DNA from: Marinobacterium aestuarii
GTDB lineage: Bacteria > Pseudomonadota > Gammaproteobacteria > Pseudomonadales > Balneatricaceae
NCBI RefSeq assembly: GCF_001651805.1
Contig: NZ_CP015839.1
Span: forward strand, 2,542,001 to 2,606,000
Reading direction: 5' to 3'
DNA: 64,000 nucleotides
The notes under the pieces were generated by a model. That model was not told the origin of the DNA, did not search any database, and saw nothing but the letters and a program-made list of their open reading frames with translations. The position numbers and the translations under genes are program-made. Shown here one piece after another: positions 54,622 to 63,114 of the stretch (its first letter is position 1; every line of letters begins with the position of its first letter).

Positions 54622-55374
54622 ATGAAAACAGGTTCCGACACACGCCAGAAAGTGTTCCTGGCAGCGGATCAGCTGCTGGAGCAGGGTCTGCGGCCGACAC
54701 AGCAGAATGTACGCGAGCTGATCGGCAGCGGCAGTCTGACGACGATCAACAAGGCCCTGGGGGACTGGTGGAAAACACTGGGCGAGCGCATTACGCGGCG
54801 CAACCAGCACCCCGAAGTGCCGGAAGCGGTACTGCTGAGCGCCGGCAAACTCTGGGATCAGGCACTGGCCTACGCCGAACAGCGCTTTCTTGAGCAGAGT
54901 ACGCAGCTTGAGCAGCAGTATCGTGAAAGCCTGGAGCGGGCGCGCCAGGATGATCTGGCCGTCACTTCGGATCTGCGTCAGCTGCAGGAGCAGAATGCCC
55001 GCGTGCTGGAACGCAACGAACAGCTCGCAATGCAGCTGGACGCCAGCCAGTCTGAACGCCTGCGCCAGGAAGAACGATTGATTCGACTTGGCTCCGACAA
55101 TGAAGAGCAGGGGCGTCAGCTCAAGCAGCAGGCGCTGCTGCTTGAGCGTAGCGCAGGCAACGCCGATACTGAACAGTTGCTGGATTTGCGCGTTCGCCTG
55201 CGCATTCAGGAAGAGGACGGCAAGCGCCTGCACAGCAGCAATGACAGCCTGGCGCAGGAAAATGCCCGGCTGCGCCGACAGCTGCAGGAGCAGGAACGCG
55301 GCTTTCTGGAGCGGATCCATCAGCTCGAGCTTGAACTGGCACGCCGCGAAAGCAGTACCCTGGCTCGGGGCTAA
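54622..55374 (+). CDS. KfrA-like DNA-binding coiled-coil protein
   Basis: Product of 250 residues. The N-terminal 65 residues match KfrA_N (RQKVFLAADQLLEQGLRPTQ, then SGSLTTINKALGDWW), a winged helix-like DNA-binding domain. A long coiled coil follows (about residues 95-245, rich in Glu, Gln, Leu and Arg). KfrA of plasmid RK2 binds its own promoter and helps plasmid stability. The chromosomal role is unknown; a nucleoid or partition function is a guess. ATG 54622 is chosen for the palindrome upstream; an upstream frame to 54544 runs through the palindrome. Confidence 0.75.
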   Translation: MKTGSDTRQKVFLAADQLLEQGLRPTQQNVRELIGSGSLTTINKALGDWWKTLGERITRRNQHPEVPEAVLLSAGKLWDQALAYAEQRFLEQSTQLEQQYRESLERARQDDLAVTSDLRQLQEQNARVLERNEQLAMQLDASQSERLRQEERLIRLGSDNEEQGRQLKQQALLLERSAGNADTEQLLDLRVRLRIQEEDGKRLHSSNDSLAQENARLRRQLQEQERGFLERIHQLELELARRESSTLARG

Positions 55375-55457
55375 AAGCCAGGTACATTAAAAGGGGATTG
55401 CGCCCTGGGGGCGTACACCCACTGATTCATTTCTGATCCTGCTGTCTGGGTATAAAA

Positions 55458-55931
55458 ATGGATATAACACTCGAAGATAATGCCAGTTACGCCACCATCG
55501 TGGATGCACTGCAGCGCTGCGGCGCCGAGGATGCCGTATGCTGCGGCACGGAAATATTGTTTAATAGCGCTAAACAGGCGCTGGTACAGGAAAAACTGTC
55601 CGGCGTGACGCTGCAATTGCTCGACACCGACGGCTATGCAATACGCCAGGTTACCAGTCGGCGACGCGGCGATCAGGTACCGGTGCCGGATCGCCTGAAC
55701 GACCGTCAGATCACGGTCATACGGGCCCTGGAAAAGGTATTGCGGCACTGTCAGAAAGAGGGCATACAGCTGATCGGCTACAGCGATGAACTGGTGGCTC
55801 TGCCAGCCCAGATCAAGCCCGAAGCCATCGCTTCGGCCTGCGCACTGGATATAGAGACCTATGGAGCTTACCGGGGTGCTGAGGCATTGACGCCTGACGC
55901 AGGCACCCTGATTAACGATGTATTACCTTAG
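55458..55931 (+). CDS. hypothetical protein
   Basis: Product of 157 residues, cytoplasmic-looking. It contains DAVCCGTEILFN near the N-terminus and PVPDRLNDRQITVIRALEKVL in the middle (by position about residues 78-97), suggestive of an alpha/beta fold. I do not recognise it. It lies 38 bases before the response regulator on the same strand, so the two may be co-expressed. Confidence 0.5.
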   Translation: MDITLEDNASYATIVDALQRCGAEDAVCCGTEILFNSAKQALVQEKLSGVTLQLLDTDGYAIRQVTSRRRGDQVPVPDRLNDRQITVIRALEKVLRHCQKEGIQLIGYSDELVALPAQIKPEAIASACALDIETYGAYRGAEALTPDAGTLINDVLP

Positions 55932-55968
55932 GTATACGTAGTTAAATTTTTGAATTTTAAGGAAATGT

Positions 55969-56631
55969 ATGGGCCCTATCCGTGTACTGCTTGCCGACGA
56001 CCATCCGGTTGTTCGGGACGGTTTCCAGCGTATTCTGGAGTCTGATGAGCGTATTCGAATCATTGCCAGTGCCAGTAGCGGTCATGAGGCATTTGAGCAA
56101 TTCCGTGCAGAAAAGCCCGATATAGTGGTGCTGGATCTCACCATGCCAAGCCAGGCAGGCGCACCGGAGAGCTCATCCATCAGCGGTGGCATGGAGGCGA
56201 TCAGGCGCATTCTGGCGCAGGACTCCCGTGCCCGTGTGCTGGTACTGTCCAGCTGTGAAACCAGACCTTACCCCAGCCAGGTAATTGGCGCCGGCGTAAA
56301 GGGGTACCTGACCAAGCGCTGCGCGCCGGCCGAGCTGATCGAAGCTGTGGTAAAGGTGCATTCAGGCGAGCGCTACTTTTCGCCATCGATCCAGGATCAG
56401 CTGGACGACTCGGCGACGGACAGCTCTCCGGTAAATCAGCTGAGCTCCCGCGAGTTGCAGATTTTCGTCATGCTCGCGGACGGGCATTCGGTCGCACAGA
56501 TCGCGGAGGCGGTGTTTCTCAGCCCCAAAACCATCCATGCCCATCGTTCCAACATCAAACGCAAGCTTGATCTCAAAGCCAATGGCGAGATAGTGCATCT
56601 GGCCATGCGCCACGGCCTGATCGACCCCTAG
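55969..56631 (+). CDS. LuxR/NarL-family response regulator, GacA/UvrY-like
   Basis: Product of 220 residues. A receiver domain starts VLLADDHPVVRDGFQ with the phosphorylation Asp in VVLDLTMP (near residue 54), followed by an unusual 10-15-residue Ser/Pro/Gly insert (QAGAPESSSISGG). KGYLTKRCAPAEL carries the conserved Lys. The C-terminal LuxR helix-turn-helix is SSRELQIFVMLADGHSVAQI / LSPKTIHAHRSNIKRKL. Parts (GYLTK, GERYFSP, LAMRHGLIDP) resemble GacA and UvrY. In Pseudomonas gacA lies just before uvrC; here the candidate is 5.7 kb after it. Partner kinase is not in the window. Confidence 0.75.
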   Translation: MGPIRVLLADDHPVVRDGFQRILESDERIRIIASASSGHEAFEQFRAEKPDIVVLDLTMPSQAGAPESSSISGGMEAIRRILAQDSRARVLVLSSCETRPYPSQVIGAGVKGYLTKRCAPAELIEAVVKVHSGERYFSPSIQDQLDDSATDSSPVNQLSSRELQIFVMLADGHSVAQIAEAVFLSPKTIHAHRSNIKRKLDLKANGEIVHLAMRHGLIDP

Positions 56632-56759
56632 GATGCTGTCCAATACTCACAGTAGCACCCCTCCATTAGTGATCTCCGTGCCAGCGCCCTGGATAACAGT
56701 TGCGCAGGGCGAAGCACTCGGGTCCATACTGTGACTGTACTTCCCGGCAAGGAGTTGCC

Positions 56760-57038
56760 ATGCGACAAATGGAAAGTTCCAGCGAGCTGCTGCTCGAAAC
56801 CAGTTTTATCTGGCATGAAATCAGTGTCGGTGACCTGATCCGCCTTGAAGCGGATCTGGACGACTGTGGCGAGCAGCAGCTTAAATCCGCCTCCCAGTAT
56901 GAGGTGCTGGCAAAGCTCGAGCTGGCGCCGGGACATCAGGTTTTTGTGGTGCAGTCCGATATCTCCGGTGAGCTGGTACAGGTACATCCTTTTCTTGTCA
57001 GCAGCTACGATAACCGCCCCCCGCCTACCTGCATGTAA
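56760..57038 (+). CDS. small hypothetical protein
   Basis: Product of 92 residues. ATG 56760 has AAGGAG six bases upstream, a strong reason to believe it. Acidic (ISVGDLIRLEADLDDCGEQQ), no membrane part. Family not recognised. It is between the response regulator and the NTF2-like gene. Confidence 0.5.
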   Translation: MRQMESSSELLLETSFIWHEISVGDLIRLEADLDDCGEQQLKSASQYEVLAKLELAPGHQVFVVQSDISGELVQVHPFLVSSYDNRPPPTCM

Positions 57039-57250
57039 CCTGCTTGCACGCCTGACCTGCGCTTACCTTGCGCAGGCGGGCATTTAAGTGTCGCCCAGGC
57101 ACAGTAATCGTCACTTCTTCGCGTGTTAGTGTGTCCGCCTGTACTTGCCTGCTGTAATAAGCAGCACGAACGCCATATCAAGCAAATTTGATTATGAATT
57201 CGTCACCGCAACTCTTCGCATCTATGCCGAATGGAACCCGTGGAATCCCC

Positions 57251-57664
57251 ATGAGAGACGCAGCCTTTACGCTTGTTAAACAGTATTACCAGACCTTCAA
57301 CGCAGGCGACATGCCGGCCTTTCTGGATCTGCTCACCGATGATGTGATCCACGACATCAACCAGGGTGGGCGGGAAGTCGGCAAGGAGGCTTTTGCGGCC
57401 TTTATGCTGCGCATGAATCAGTGCTACGAAGAACAGCTCATTGATATCGAGGTCATGGTCAGCGCGGATGGCCAGCGTGCTGCCGCTGAATTTGTTGTGC
57501 TGGGGCGCTACCTCGACAACGATGAGGGCCTGCCACCCGCCAGGGGTCAGCAATACCGTTTGCCCGCCGGCGCCTTCTTTGAATTGCGCGACTCCAGGGT
57601 GGCGCGCATCAGCAATTACTACAACCTCAATGACTGGCTCGAACAGGTGGGCGGGGCGGTTTAG
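57251..57664 (+). CDS. NTF2/SnoaL-like protein (ketosteroid isomerase-related)
   Basis: Product of 137 residues from ATG 57251. It opens FTLVKQYYQTFNAGDMPAFL and has DLLTDDVIHDINQGGREVGK and FFELRDSRVARISNYYNL, a usual SnoaL-like cone fold. Such proteins range from isomerases to lumazine-type carriers, so no reaction is assigned. Upstream ATGs at 57188-57194 add 19-21 poorly conserved residues. The helD gene follows 29 bases later. Confidence 0.7.
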   Translation: MRDAAFTLVKQYYQTFNAGDMPAFLDLLTDDVIHDINQGGREVGKEAFAAFMLRMNQCYEEQLIDIEVMVSADGQRAAAEFVVLGRYLDNDEGLPPARGQQYRLPAGAFFELRDSRVARISNYYNLNDWLEQVGGAV

Positions 57665-57693
57665 CATTTTGTAACGCACAGAGCCTTGCGTTC

Positions 57694-60363
57694 ATGCGGC
57701 CAAGACCCTATAACCTGTGGCTGCCATGGGCGACGCACGCAGCGGACGCCGACTACAGGGAGCCTTGCGTCCGCTTGATCGCTACCATTACTGCGCCATT
57801 GCCTGCCAGGTTATTTGCACGCAGGCTCGCTTGCCACTGGACAACCTTGAGCGCCGGGCCTGAGGGGTTGCTGATCGGTTTCAGGGATGCCCCCGACGAG
57901 CTCATCCCCTGGCAGGATCTGGCGAGGGCACAGCACGTTCATACAGGCGCGGCATTTCACCGGCTGGCGCTCGAAGGCAAGCCGGCGTTACGCTGGATAG
58001 GCCGCTGGCACCGCCATTTCTGGCGCGCATTCAGCCAGTACCTGCACCAGCAGCACGAGCCCGATTTCGCCGTGCAGCTGCAACGCATCGAAACAGCCGT
58101 ACGACAGGGCTATGTGCGCAGCTCAACCTGGTCGCAACTGCAGGCTCAGGCCGCGGCACTGCTGCAGCACAGAGATGCCGCCCTGGTACAGGCGCCGGCC
58201 CGACCTGATCTGCGTTACCAGCGCCTGGGGCGCATCGCCAGCGGCGACCCGCAGCTGTTGCAGCGTTACCGCGAGCATTACCTTAGCCGTCAGCAGACGC
58301 GCCACCGCACACTGTTTGATCAAATAGAACGCCTGCCACTGACGCCCAGCCAGCAGCGTGCCTGCATCACACTGGATGACAACAACCTGGTGCTGGCCGG
58401 CGCTGGCAGTGGCAAAACCAGCACCCTGATCGGTCGCGCCGCCTATCTGATTGCCAGTGACCAGGCTGAACCTCAGGACATTCTGCTGCTGGCCTTTGGT
58501 CGCCAGGCCGCCGATGAAATGCAGCAGCGCCTGCAGCAACGTCTTGGTATCAAGCTCGATGCCACCACTTTCCATGCACTGGGTCAGCGCATTATCACCG
58601 CGGTAGAAGGTCGCCGGCCACGTATCAGTCCGTTCGCTGAAGATGACGCCAAGCTGGGCAGCTGGGTTGCCAGTCAGTTTGAAGCACTGCTGGAGACGCC
58701 TGAATACCGCCGCGAGCTAATCGCTTATCTGCTGCGCTTTCGCTTCCCGGCGGACAGTCCCTTCGACTTCGCCACGCAGAATGAACATCAGCGTTTTGTG
58801 CGCAGCAATGGCGTGTGCACGCTTTCAGACTCAGTAGATGATGCTGCAGGCGAGGAGATACAGAGTAGCGCCGCCGGCGTGATTGCCGACTGGCTCTGGA
58901 GCCAGGGGATTAACTATCGTTACCGCCCGGCCGGGATCTACTCCCTGGCGCCGCCGCAAACACCTGCAACAGCGCAAGGCACGATCCAGCCCATGCTGCT
59001 TGTGCCCGACTTTTATCTGCCGGCTCAGGATATCTGCATCGACCTGCTGTTGCTTGATCGGGATGAGGACAGCCCCGCCTGGATTGAGCCTGCGGCCTAC
59101 CAGCGGGCACTTGATGCGCTGCGCCACGCAGATACCGCCAATGGTCAGCGCCGTATCGAACTGCAGTTTCACCAGCAACAGGATGGCAGTCTGATCGATG
59201 ACCTGGCCCGCCAGCTGAGCGAGCGGGGCGTTGTGGCACAGCCCAAAACTGACCCGCAAATACTGGCGCGTCTGCAGGACGGCGCTCAGCTGCAGCCACT
59301 GTGCGACCTGCTGACCCAGATGCTGCGCAGCTACAGAACCCTGCAACCGGATGCGGTCGAGCTGCGCGCCCGGATAGATGCAAGTCCCGGGTCGCAACAG
59401 CTGGAACAGGCGCTGAGGCTGTTGCAACCGCTGCACAGCGCCTACAGGGCGGAGCTTGCCGCCCATGACGAGATCGATTTCGACGACATGATCGCAAAGG
59501 CGCTGGAATATGTGGAGCAGGGCCGCTTTGCTTCGCCCTGGCAGCATATTCTGGTGGATGAGTTTCAGGACATCTCGGCCCTGCGCGCCCGTCTGATTCG
59601 GGCCCTGCGTGATGCCGTGCCGGGCGCCGCGCTCTTTGCTGTAGGTGATGACTGGCAGTCGATCTATCGTTTCACCGGCAGCGACGTAGGGCTGACCACC
59701 GATTTTGCCGGCTTCTTTGGCCCGGCCTCCATTAGTGCGCTGGATCAGACATTTCGCTTTAACAGCAGCATCGGCGAGCTGGCATCGCGCTTTGTGCTGC
59801 GCAACCCCGCCCAGCTGCCCAAGCAATTGCATAGCCAGACTCAGGTTGAGACGCCCGCCGTCTCACTGCTGGCCCACCGCAGCCGCGAGCCCGCCAAGGA
59901 TGCTGGGGTACTCGAGCGCGCTCTGGAAGTGATCAGCCAGCGTTTCGCCGCAGCGGGAGGCGCCAGCTGCACTGTGATGATTATGGCGCGCAATCGCTTT
60001 AGCCTGCCCGACAGCGCACGCCTTGCATTCTTGCAGCGGCGTTTTGGTCAGCTGCAACTGCAGAGTCGCACGCTGCATGCCGCCAAGGGACGCGAAGCCG
60101 ATTATGCGATCATCCTCGGGCTGGAGAGCGGCAAGTACGGGTTTCCGGCGGAACGTCGCCTGCATCCAGTACAGGATGCCCTGCTGCCAGGTGGCGAAAC
60201 TTACCCCCATGCCGAAGAGCGACGCCTGTTTTATGTCGCGCTGACCCGCGCTCGTCACCGGGTATATCTTGTCTACAACAGCACGCGGCCATCCTGCTTT
60301 GTCACAGAGCTCATCGCCGATCAGTACCCGATCGAGCAGCATGAATTCGAGCCGGCTCATTAA
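57694..60363 (+). CDS. helD: DNA helicase IV (HelD-like), enlarged by a nuclease-like insert
   Basis: Product of 889 residues; E. coli HelD has 684. After an N-terminal region comes Walker A AGAGSGKTSTLIGRA (near residue 236), then LAFGRQAADEM, DEIDFDDMI, ILVDEFQDIS (Walker B), GDDWQSIYRFTGSD, TFRFNSSIGEL, LHAAKGREADYAIILG and YVALTRARHRVYLVYN in UvrD-family order. Between residues of about 350 and 520 an insert reads GVIADWLWSQGINYRYRP, LLVPDFYLP, ICIDLLLLD and RALDALRH, the layout of a PD-(D/E)xK domain with Glu changed to Asp. The helicase unwinds DNA 3'-5'; nuclease activity is uncertain. Confidence 0.85.
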   Translation: MRPRPYNLWLPWATHAADADYREPCVRLIATITAPLPARLFARRLACHWTTLSAGPEGLLIGFRDAPDELIPWQDLARAQHVHTGAAFHRLALEGKPALRWIGRWHRHFWRAFSQYLHQQHEPDFAVQLQRIETAVRQGYVRSSTWSQLQAQAAALLQHRDAALVQAPARPDLRYQRLGRIASGDPQLLQRYREHYLSRQQTRHRTLFDQIERLPLTPSQQRACITLDDNNLVLAGAGSGKTSTLIGRAAYLIASDQAEPQDILLLAFGRQAADEMQQRLQQRLGIKLDATTFHALGQRIITAVEGRRPRISPFAEDDAKLGSWVASQFEALLETPEYRRELIAYLLRFRFPADSPFDFATQNEHQRFVRSNGVCTLSDSVDDAAGEEIQSSAAGVIADWLWSQGINYRYRPAGIYSLAPPQTPATAQGTIQPMLLVPDFYLPAQDICIDLLLLDRDEDSPAWIEPAAYQRALDALRHADTANGQRRIELQFHQQQDGSLIDDLARQLSERGVVAQPKTDPQILARLQDGAQLQPLCDLLTQMLRSYRTLQPDAVELRARIDASPGSQQLEQALRLLQPLHSAYRAELAAHDEIDFDDMIAKALEYVEQGRFASPWQHILVDEFQDISALRARLIRALRDAVPGAALFAVGDDWQSIYRFTGSDVGLTTDFAGFFGPASISALDQTFRFNSSIGELASRFVLRNPAQLPKQLHSQTQVETPAVSLLAHRSREPAKDAGVLERALEVISQRFAAAGGASCTVMIMARNRFSLPDSARLAFLQRRFGQLQLQSRTLHAAKGREADYAIILGLESGKYGFPAERRLHPVQDALLPGGETYPHAEERRLFYVALTRARHRVYLVYNSTRPSCFVTELIADQYPIEQHEFEPAH

Positions 60364-60556
60364 AGCGCAGCCGGTCAGACGGGTATTTTGTGCAACAAAG
60401 TCACGTTCAACATGATCAGAAAGACGGTGCAAATTCTGGTCAGCGACTGTCTTAGCGACAACACTTAGGAAATGCTGTATCCAGACGGATAGCTGAAACC
60501 CTGAATAACTGGCTGGTCGGCGTGCAACTTGCGCAGAGGGTCGGAGGAGGTGAGCG

Positions 60557-61468
60557 ATGCGATTGTTTTTCGCAGGGCTCGCGCTTATGGGCCTGTTGTC
60601 GACACCGCCCCTGAGCGCGGAAGAGCGAGTATTTCCGCCCGGGGCGGCCATTCACCCGCTGTGCTTCGATCAGCTGCTATCTGGCCTTACCAGCGAGAGT
60701 CCTTTCAGCCCCGTTACCTGTGATGGCATGCCTGGAGAGCACCCGGTGTTTATCTTTCCCGGGCAGGATGCCGCCGATCTGACCTATACCGCACAACGCA
60801 TTACCGAAGAGGGCTACGGCCGCGGCTTTATCGCCTATGCCGTTGCAGGGCACTGGCCCAGCAAGACCGGCGACGACAAATGGACCTTGTTCGAGGTCAC
60901 TGCGGCCAATGGCTTTGGCAACCTGCGCAGTTCCATCTGGTTGTTGCTGCAGCCACAGGGCAACAGGGTAGTAAAACCGCTGCTCTATGTGCCGGGGGGG
61001 GATCGCTGCAACGACGGTGCGCTGCGCGTGTCTGAGGTGGGGTCTGATCGGTTGATTTTTCTGTCGGCGGCCACACCCTTTCGTCTGCTGAACCCGACCA
61101 GACTCAACGAGTGGCGCCTGTTTATGCAGCAGCACGCCGCGAACCAGAACGAGCCGCAGGCCAGTAACAAGAAGCCCCAGCCCCCCTTTATGGACTGGAA
61201 ACCCTATCTTGATGTCGCCAATGACGCCGGCGCCTGTGCCGGCGGCATTATCAAATCCTACAATTTCAAAACCGATACGCTGGATGTGCTGGGCGTGCGC
61301 ATTGATCCCGGCGCCTTTATGAGTGCCCAGCAGGGCACCAAGCAGGCCTGTATCAACAACTGGCTCAAGGCGCAGGATCGCTTTCGCAAAGACGGCGTGC
61401 AGGATCTGGATCTGGATGAGTGGGACAGCATGCTCAGCACCCTGGAACCCGCCTGCGCGCAGCATTAA
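60557..61468 (+). CDS. secreted hypothetical protein
   Basis: Product of 303 residues. A signal peptide (MRLFFAGLALMGLLSTPPLSAEE) suggests export to the periplasm. The mature part has pairs of cysteines (LCFDQLL, TCDGMPG; GDRCNDGAL, GACAGGI, ACINNW) that may form disulfides, and a proline-rich KKPQPPFMDWKPYLD. I do not recognise the family. GGAGGAGGTGAGCG precedes ATG 60557 closely. It is followed by the third MITE-like element 21 bases after the stop. Confidence 0.65.
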   Translation: MRLFFAGLALMGLLSTPPLSAEERVFPPGAAIHPLCFDQLLSGLTSESPFSPVTCDGMPGEHPVFIFPGQDAADLTYTAQRITEEGYGRGFIAYAVAGHWPSKTGDDKWTLFEVTAANGFGNLRSSIWLLLQPQGNRVVKPLLYVPGGDRCNDGALRVSEVGSDRLIFLSAATPFRLLNPTRLNEWRLFMQQHAANQNEPQASNKKPQPPFMDWKPYLDVANDAGACAGGIIKSYNFKTDTLDVLGVRIDPGAFMSAQQGTKQACINNWLKAQDRFRKDGVQDLDLDEWDSMLSTLEPACAQH

Positions 61469-61489
61469 AACCCTTGCCGAAATGCCTAG

Positions 61490-61729
61490 CAGCCTGTCGG
61501 GCTTGGCCGGTCGTAGCGAGGGAAAGACCGATTTGAGTTAGTTTTTGAGCTCTTTTGAGGCGATAAATCGGCAGGATAGCCGATTTACACAGCGTAAGCT
61601 GCCCACCGGGCAAGCTACAGGGATGTAGCTTGTGAATAGTGGTTCTCTCAAAGAGCATACAAAAATGTCCCCTCTTTACCAAAATGAGGCTGCTTTTCCG
61701 CAGTAGATCAGTGTTAAGTCGACAGGCTG
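61490..61729. repeat. MITE-like element with an extra three-hairpin block
   Basis: About 240 bases, in reverse to the copy at 46834. Ends CAGCCTGTCGGGCTT and GTTAAGTCGACAGGCTG. Between the shared parts sits a 70-base block (61564-61633) with three stems: AAATCGGC/GCCGATTT, GCCC/GGGC, CAAGCTACA/TGTAGCTTG. CTAG flanks both sides; the right CTA is the puuB stop. Confidence 0.75.
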
Positions 61730-63013
61730 CTAGACGCCGAGTCGATCCCGCAGGCTGTAGTACCAGGCGCCCATGGCGGTAAGTGGCACGCGCAGCAAGC
61801 GCCCGCCGGGGAAGCTGTACTGCGGCAGGCCGGCAAAGACATCAAAGCGTTCAGACTGGCCTCTAATGGCATCACAAATCAGCCGCCCCGCCAGGTGCGA
61901 GCTGGCAATGCCGTGGCCGCTATAGCCCTGGGCATAATAGATATTGTTGCCAATGCGGCCAAACTGCGGCAGCCGCATCAGGGTCAGCAGGAAATTGCCG
62001 GTCCAGGCGAAATCCACCTTGACGCCGGCGAGCTCTGGGAACGTCTTGACCATATTGGGGCGAATCAGCTGCTCTATCTTGCCGGGTTCGCGCGCACCAT
62101 AAGTCACGCCACCACCATAAATAAGCCGGCCATCACCGCTCAGACGGTAGTAATCCAGCAGATAATTACAGTCTTCAACGCACTGATCCTGCGGCAGCAG
62201 CGCCTGCTGTACCGCCTGGCTCAGGGGTTCGGTGGCCAGTACCTGGCTGCCACAGGGCATGGATTTTTGCGCCAGTTGCGGAATCAGGCCACCGAGGTAG
62301 GCATTGCCGGCAACCACAACATGGGCTGCGCTAACACAGCCGTGTTCGGTGTGCAGCCGCACCTGCGCGCCCTGTTCGACACGCACAACCTTCGAGTCTT
62401 CATAGATCACACCGCCAAGAGACTCCAGCGCAGCGGCTTCGCCGAGCACCAGATTCAGCGGATGAAAATGCCCGCCGCTTTTATCCAGCAGGCCGCCGGT
62501 GTAGCGGTCCGAGCCGATGTGCTGGCGAATACTGCTGGCATCGAGCATTTCGAGCTGCTCATGGCCATGTTTTTCCCACAGCCGCTTCTTGCTGGCCATT
62601 TCATCCAGCTGGGCGCTGGTGCAGGCCGCGAAGATGCCGCCGTCCTTGAGATCGCACTGGATGCTGTAGCGCTTGACGAAATCGCGGATAATGCGGCCGC
62701 CTTCGAACGCCATGGCACCCATGGCGTTGGCGGTGTCCTGGCCATAATGCTGTTCGATAAAGTCCATGTCACGGCTGTAGCTGTGCACGATCTGGCCGCC
62801 ATTGCGGCCGGAGGCGCCAAATCCGATACGGCTGGCTTCCAGCACTATAACGCTGAATCCCTGCTCGGCCAGGTGCAGCGCACTGGACAGGCCGGTGAAG
62901 CCGGCACCAATAACGCAGATATCCGCCGTGGCATCACCCGCAAGTGACGGCCGCTGCCGGGTATCATTGGCGGAGGCGGCATAGTAGGACGCAGTATGCT
63001 GTTGTGTTGTCAT
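61730..63013 (-). CDS. puuB: gamma-glutamylputrescine oxidase (PuuB)-like FAD oxidoreductase
   Basis: Product of 427 residues of the DAO family. The FAD motif DICVIGAGFTGLSSALHLAEQG starts near residue 31, and ASRIGFGASGRNGGQIVHSY (covalent/near FAD), GDGRLIYGGGVTYGAR and YYAQGYSGHGIASSHLAG are typical of PuuB and related amine oxidases. It would oxidise gamma-glutamylputrescine or another secondary/primary amine to an aldehyde with H2O2. It lies 101 bases from the NhaC-type antiporter on the same strand. A PuuC-like dehydrogenase is 40 kb away. Confidence 0.82.
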   Translation of the reverse strand: MTTQQHTASYYAASANDTRQRPSLAGDATADICVIGAGFTGLSSALHLAEQGFSVIVLEASRIGFGASGRNGGQIVHSYSRDMDFIEQHYGQDTANAMGAMAFEGGRIIRDFVKRYSIQCDLKDGGIFAACTSAQLDEMASKKRLWEKHGHEQLEMLDASSIRQHIGSDRYTGGLLDKSGGHFHPLNLVLGEAAALESLGGVIYEDSKVVRVEQGAQVRLHTEHGCVSAAHVVVAGNAYLGGLIPQLAQKSMPCGSQVLATEPLSQAVQQALLPQDQCVEDCNYLLDYYRLSGDGRLIYGGGVTYGAREPGKIEQLIRPNMVKTFPELAGVKVDFAWTGNFLLTLMRLPQFGRIGNNIYYAQGYSGHGIASSHLAGRLICDAIRGQSERFDVFAGLPQYSFPGGRLLRVPLTAMGAWYYSLRDRLGV

Positions 63014-63114
63014 CTTGGTTCTCGTTACCCGCAGAGGTCTGGCGGGCCTCAGTACAAATTTGAATATGGTTTGGGGCTGTGGCTATACCGGGGTTCTTGC
63101 CGGGCCTTAAACGC

